Below are positions 62,434 through 64,000 of a stretch of DNA of 64,000 nt, in pieces (position 1 is the first letter of the stretch; each line of letters opens with the position of its first letter). Source of the stretch: Cupriavidus sp. P-10 (GTDB lineage Bacteria; Pseudomonadota; Gammaproteobacteria; Burkholderiales; Burkholderiaceae); the NCBI RefSeq assembly GCF_003402535.2, contig NZ_AP025171.1, positions 1,178,001 to 1,242,000 on the forward strand. The letters are read 5' to 3'. A program made the position numbers and the translations under genes. Below the pieces are notes generated by a model. It was not told the origin of the DNA, searched no databases, and saw nothing but the letters and a program-made list of their open reading frames with translations.

Positions 62434-63345
62434 ATGGAAACGCTGACACCCGCCTCCGAAGCTACCCTCGACTTCCCCGGCCTGCTGCGCTACTGGCGCG
62501 GCAAGCGCGGCTACAGCCAGCTCGCGCTGTCGCTGGCCGCCGGGGTTTCGCAGCGCCATATCTCCTTCCTGGAATCCGGCCGTGCCCGGCCCAGCCGCGA
62601 AATGGTGCTGGCGCTGGCCGAGCGCCTGGGCGTGCCGCTGCGGCAGCGCAACCGCATGCTGCTGGCGGGCGGCTTCGCGCCGGCGTACAGCGAGCACGCG
62701 CTGGCGTCGCCGCCGCTGCAAATGGTGCAGCAGGCGATCGCGCTGATCCTGTCCAAGCAGGAGCCGTACCCGGCCGTGGTGCTGGACCGTTTCTGGAACC
62801 TGGTCGATGCCAACCATGCCTACCGGCGCATGCTTGATACGCTGCTCGACGGACGCGCGCCCGCGTCGCTGGCGGATGGCGACGGGCAGGCCGGCGGTCC
62901 GCGCCGCGTCAATCTGATGCTGTCGGTGTTCGACCCGAAGGGGCTGTGGCCGGTGATCGAGAACGCGCGCCAGGTCGGACGCTACCTGCTGCGGCGCGTC
63001 TGGCAGGAACTGCAAGTGCAGGCGCACGACCAGATCGCGCGCGAGATCTTTCGGCGCATCGCCGCGTGGCACCCCGACATGGTCGGCCCCGGTGGCGTGC
63101 TGCTGCCCGACGAAGACGGCGGCGAAGGACCACCGCCACCGGTACTGCCGGTGGTGCTTCACGCCGGCGCGTTCCGTGCGTCGCTGTTCTCGACGCTGAC
63201 CACGCTTGGCATTCCGCAGGACATCACGCTGCAGGAGCTGCGCATCGAGTCCTTCTTCCCTGCCGACGAAGCGACGCGCGCCCTGTTCGAAACGCTGGGC
63301 GCCGCGCAGCCACCGGCGCTCAGAAGCGGTAGCGCAGGTAGATGA
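62434..63345 (+). CDS. XRE regulator with MmyB-like ligand-binding domain
   Basis: A 303-aa regulator. N-terminal HTH_3 (LLRYWRGKRGYSQLALSLAA, GVSQRHISFLESGRARPSRE) and a C-terminal MmyB-like PAS-type domain (PYPAVVLDRFWNLVDANHAYRRML; HAGAFRASLFSTLTTLGIPQDITLQELRIESFFP). Such proteins in relatives sense small hydrophobic ligands. Divergent from the CorB-like gene; convergent with and overlapping the pagL gene by 26 bp. The open frame runs far upstream but coding starts at ATG 62434. Confidence 0.88.
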   Translation: METLTPASEATLDFPGLLRYWRGKRGYSQLALSLAAGVSQRHISFLESGRARPSREMVLALAERLGVPLRQRNRMLLAGGFAPAYSEHALASPPLQMVQQAIALILSKQEPYPAVVLDRFWNLVDANHAYRRMLDTLLDGRAPASLADGDGQAGGPRRVNLMLSVFDPKGLWPVIENARQVGRYLLRRVWQELQVQAHDQIAREIFRRIAAWHPDMVGPGGVLLPDEDGGEGPPPPVLPVVLHAGAFRASLFSTLTTLGIPQDITLQELRIESFFPADEATRALFETLGAAQPPALRSGSAGR

Positions 63346-63916
63346 CGTGGAAGGTGGTGCCAGGATTGGGCTCCTTGATGCCGCCGTTGGACAGGTGCTG
63401 GAAGCGGTAGCCGGCGGTAAAGCGCCGGTCCGAGCCGAAGGTCACGCCGACACCGGCGGATTCCGCGAACTGGAACGCAGTGGAAATGACATGGTCGTCC
63501 GAGGTTCGCGTCCCGGTCATCAGGCGCGGGCCGACAGACAGTTCCAGAAACGGCGCCCACGCGTGCTTCCACCAGCCGATCCGCACCACCGGCGAGGCAC
63601 CGAACTCCCACAGGTCATGCGGATTGTTGTCGCTGCTGCTGTTCCAGCGCGCGATATTGACTTCCCATTGAAGATCGACCAGCCAGCCCTGCGGATTGCC
63701 CCACGCAAAGCCTGAATCCCACAGCATGGCCACTTCGGCCTTCTGCACGTGATGGGTTTCGTCGAAGCCGTACCCCAGCTGCACGGCCGGCGCGGCGTGG
63801 GCCGTGCCGTGAACCAGGTGCAAGGCCAGCAGACCCGCGGCGGCGGCCTGGCGCACCGCCTGCAGCGCTATGCGCCGCTGTCGATGCCATGGAGACCTCG
63901 CGCGTGCCGGTGACAT
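63320..63916 (-). CDS. pagL: Lipid A 3-O-deacylase PagL
   Basis: A 198-aa outer-membrane enzyme that removes the 3-O acyl chain of lipid A. It has an N-terminal signal (cleavage near AHAA), beta-strand-rich body, the catalytic His and Ser in FQHLSNGGIKEPNPG, and a C-terminal aromatic YLRYRF for barrel assembly. ATG 63916 is chosen from the signal peptide; longer forms up to 63988 add a hydrophilic stretch. Its 3' end overlaps the convergent regulator gene. Confidence 0.9.
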   Translation of the reverse strand: MSPARARSPWHRQRRIALQAVRQAAAAGLLALHLVHGTAHAAPAVQLGYGFDETHHVQKAEVAMLWDSGFAWGNPQGWLVDLQWEVNIARWNSSSDNNPHDLWEFGASPVVRIGWWKHAWAPFLELSVGPRLMTGTRTSDDHVISTAFQFAESAGVGVTFGSDRRFTAGYRFQHLSNGGIKEPNPGTTFHVIYLRYRF

Positions 63917-64000
63917 GGGGTGGAGGTCGGCAAGACTGGCTCGGCGATCTTGTCCGGCTTCTTGGTCTTGTTGGCGCATGGAAAGCAAGCTTGGGTTGCT

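Overview
The window is GC-rich (roughly 60-66% by eye outside the mobile segment). Its gene families and order point to a Burkholderiaceae betaproteobacterium, most likely Cupriavidus or a close relative; this is inferred from protein families, not from a marker gene.

Left third (about 0.9-20.5 kb, + strand): a complete ABC-transporter-dependent (group 2-like) capsule locus. It encodes the export machine KpsM-KpsT-KpsE-KpsD, a GDP-mannose enzyme (ManC), polymer-building and unknown genes (an 817-aa protein with a KpsC-type Kdo-transferase domain, a GT-B glycosyltransferase, a hydrolase-TPR protein and a secreted protein of unknown function), a dedicated CMP-Kdo pathway (KdsA, a KdsB-KdsC fusion, KdsD), and the poly-Kdo linker transferases KpsC and KpsS. 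It is followed by a small membrane protein, a membrane serine-hydrolase-like protein and a cytochrome P450. A beta-barrel protein, a YqjI-like His-rich PadR regulator with its ferric-chelate reductase/siderophore-interacting partner, and a small lipoprotein come next.

Mobile segment (about 27.2-36.8 kb): a tyrosine recombinase, an AT-rich stretch, a complete Tn5/IS50-like IS4-family element with 9-bp target duplications, a duplicated ~130-bp element, an XRE regulator with direct-repeat operator, a complete IS21-family element (istA/istB) with 5-bp duplications that splits a small membrane-protein gene, and an IS200/IS605-type TnpB element whose right-end hairpin provides the stop codon of the neighbouring aminotransferase gene.

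Right part (36.8-64 kb) looks chromosomal: an alaC-like aminotransferase; a full valine/isobutyryl-CoA degradation operon (isobutyryl-CoA dehydrogenase, MmsA, MmsB, enoyl-CoA hydratase, 3-hydroxyisobutyryl-CoA hydrolase) with a divergent AraC regulator; a diguanylate cyclase; glutathione-dependent formaldehyde detoxification (FrmA/FghA); an MFS carrier; a Tat-exported aldo-keto reductase; and a two-strand cluster (GntP permease, RidA, N-acyl-D-amino-acid deacylase, RpiR regulator, D-serine-dehydratase-like PLP enzyme, KDG kinase, KDPG aldolase). The chemistry of that cluster fits a pathway from N-acyl-D-glucosaminate to pyruvate and glyceraldehyde 3-phosphate, and it is the most interesting metabolic prediction here. 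The end carries an entericidin-like lipoprotein, a degenerate EAL protein, a CorB/CNNM-type transporter, an MmyB-type regulator and a PagL lipid A deacylase.

No rRNA, tRNA or CRISPR array was recognised. Boundaries were read by eye; starts were moved where a better ribosome binding site or overlap argued for it.
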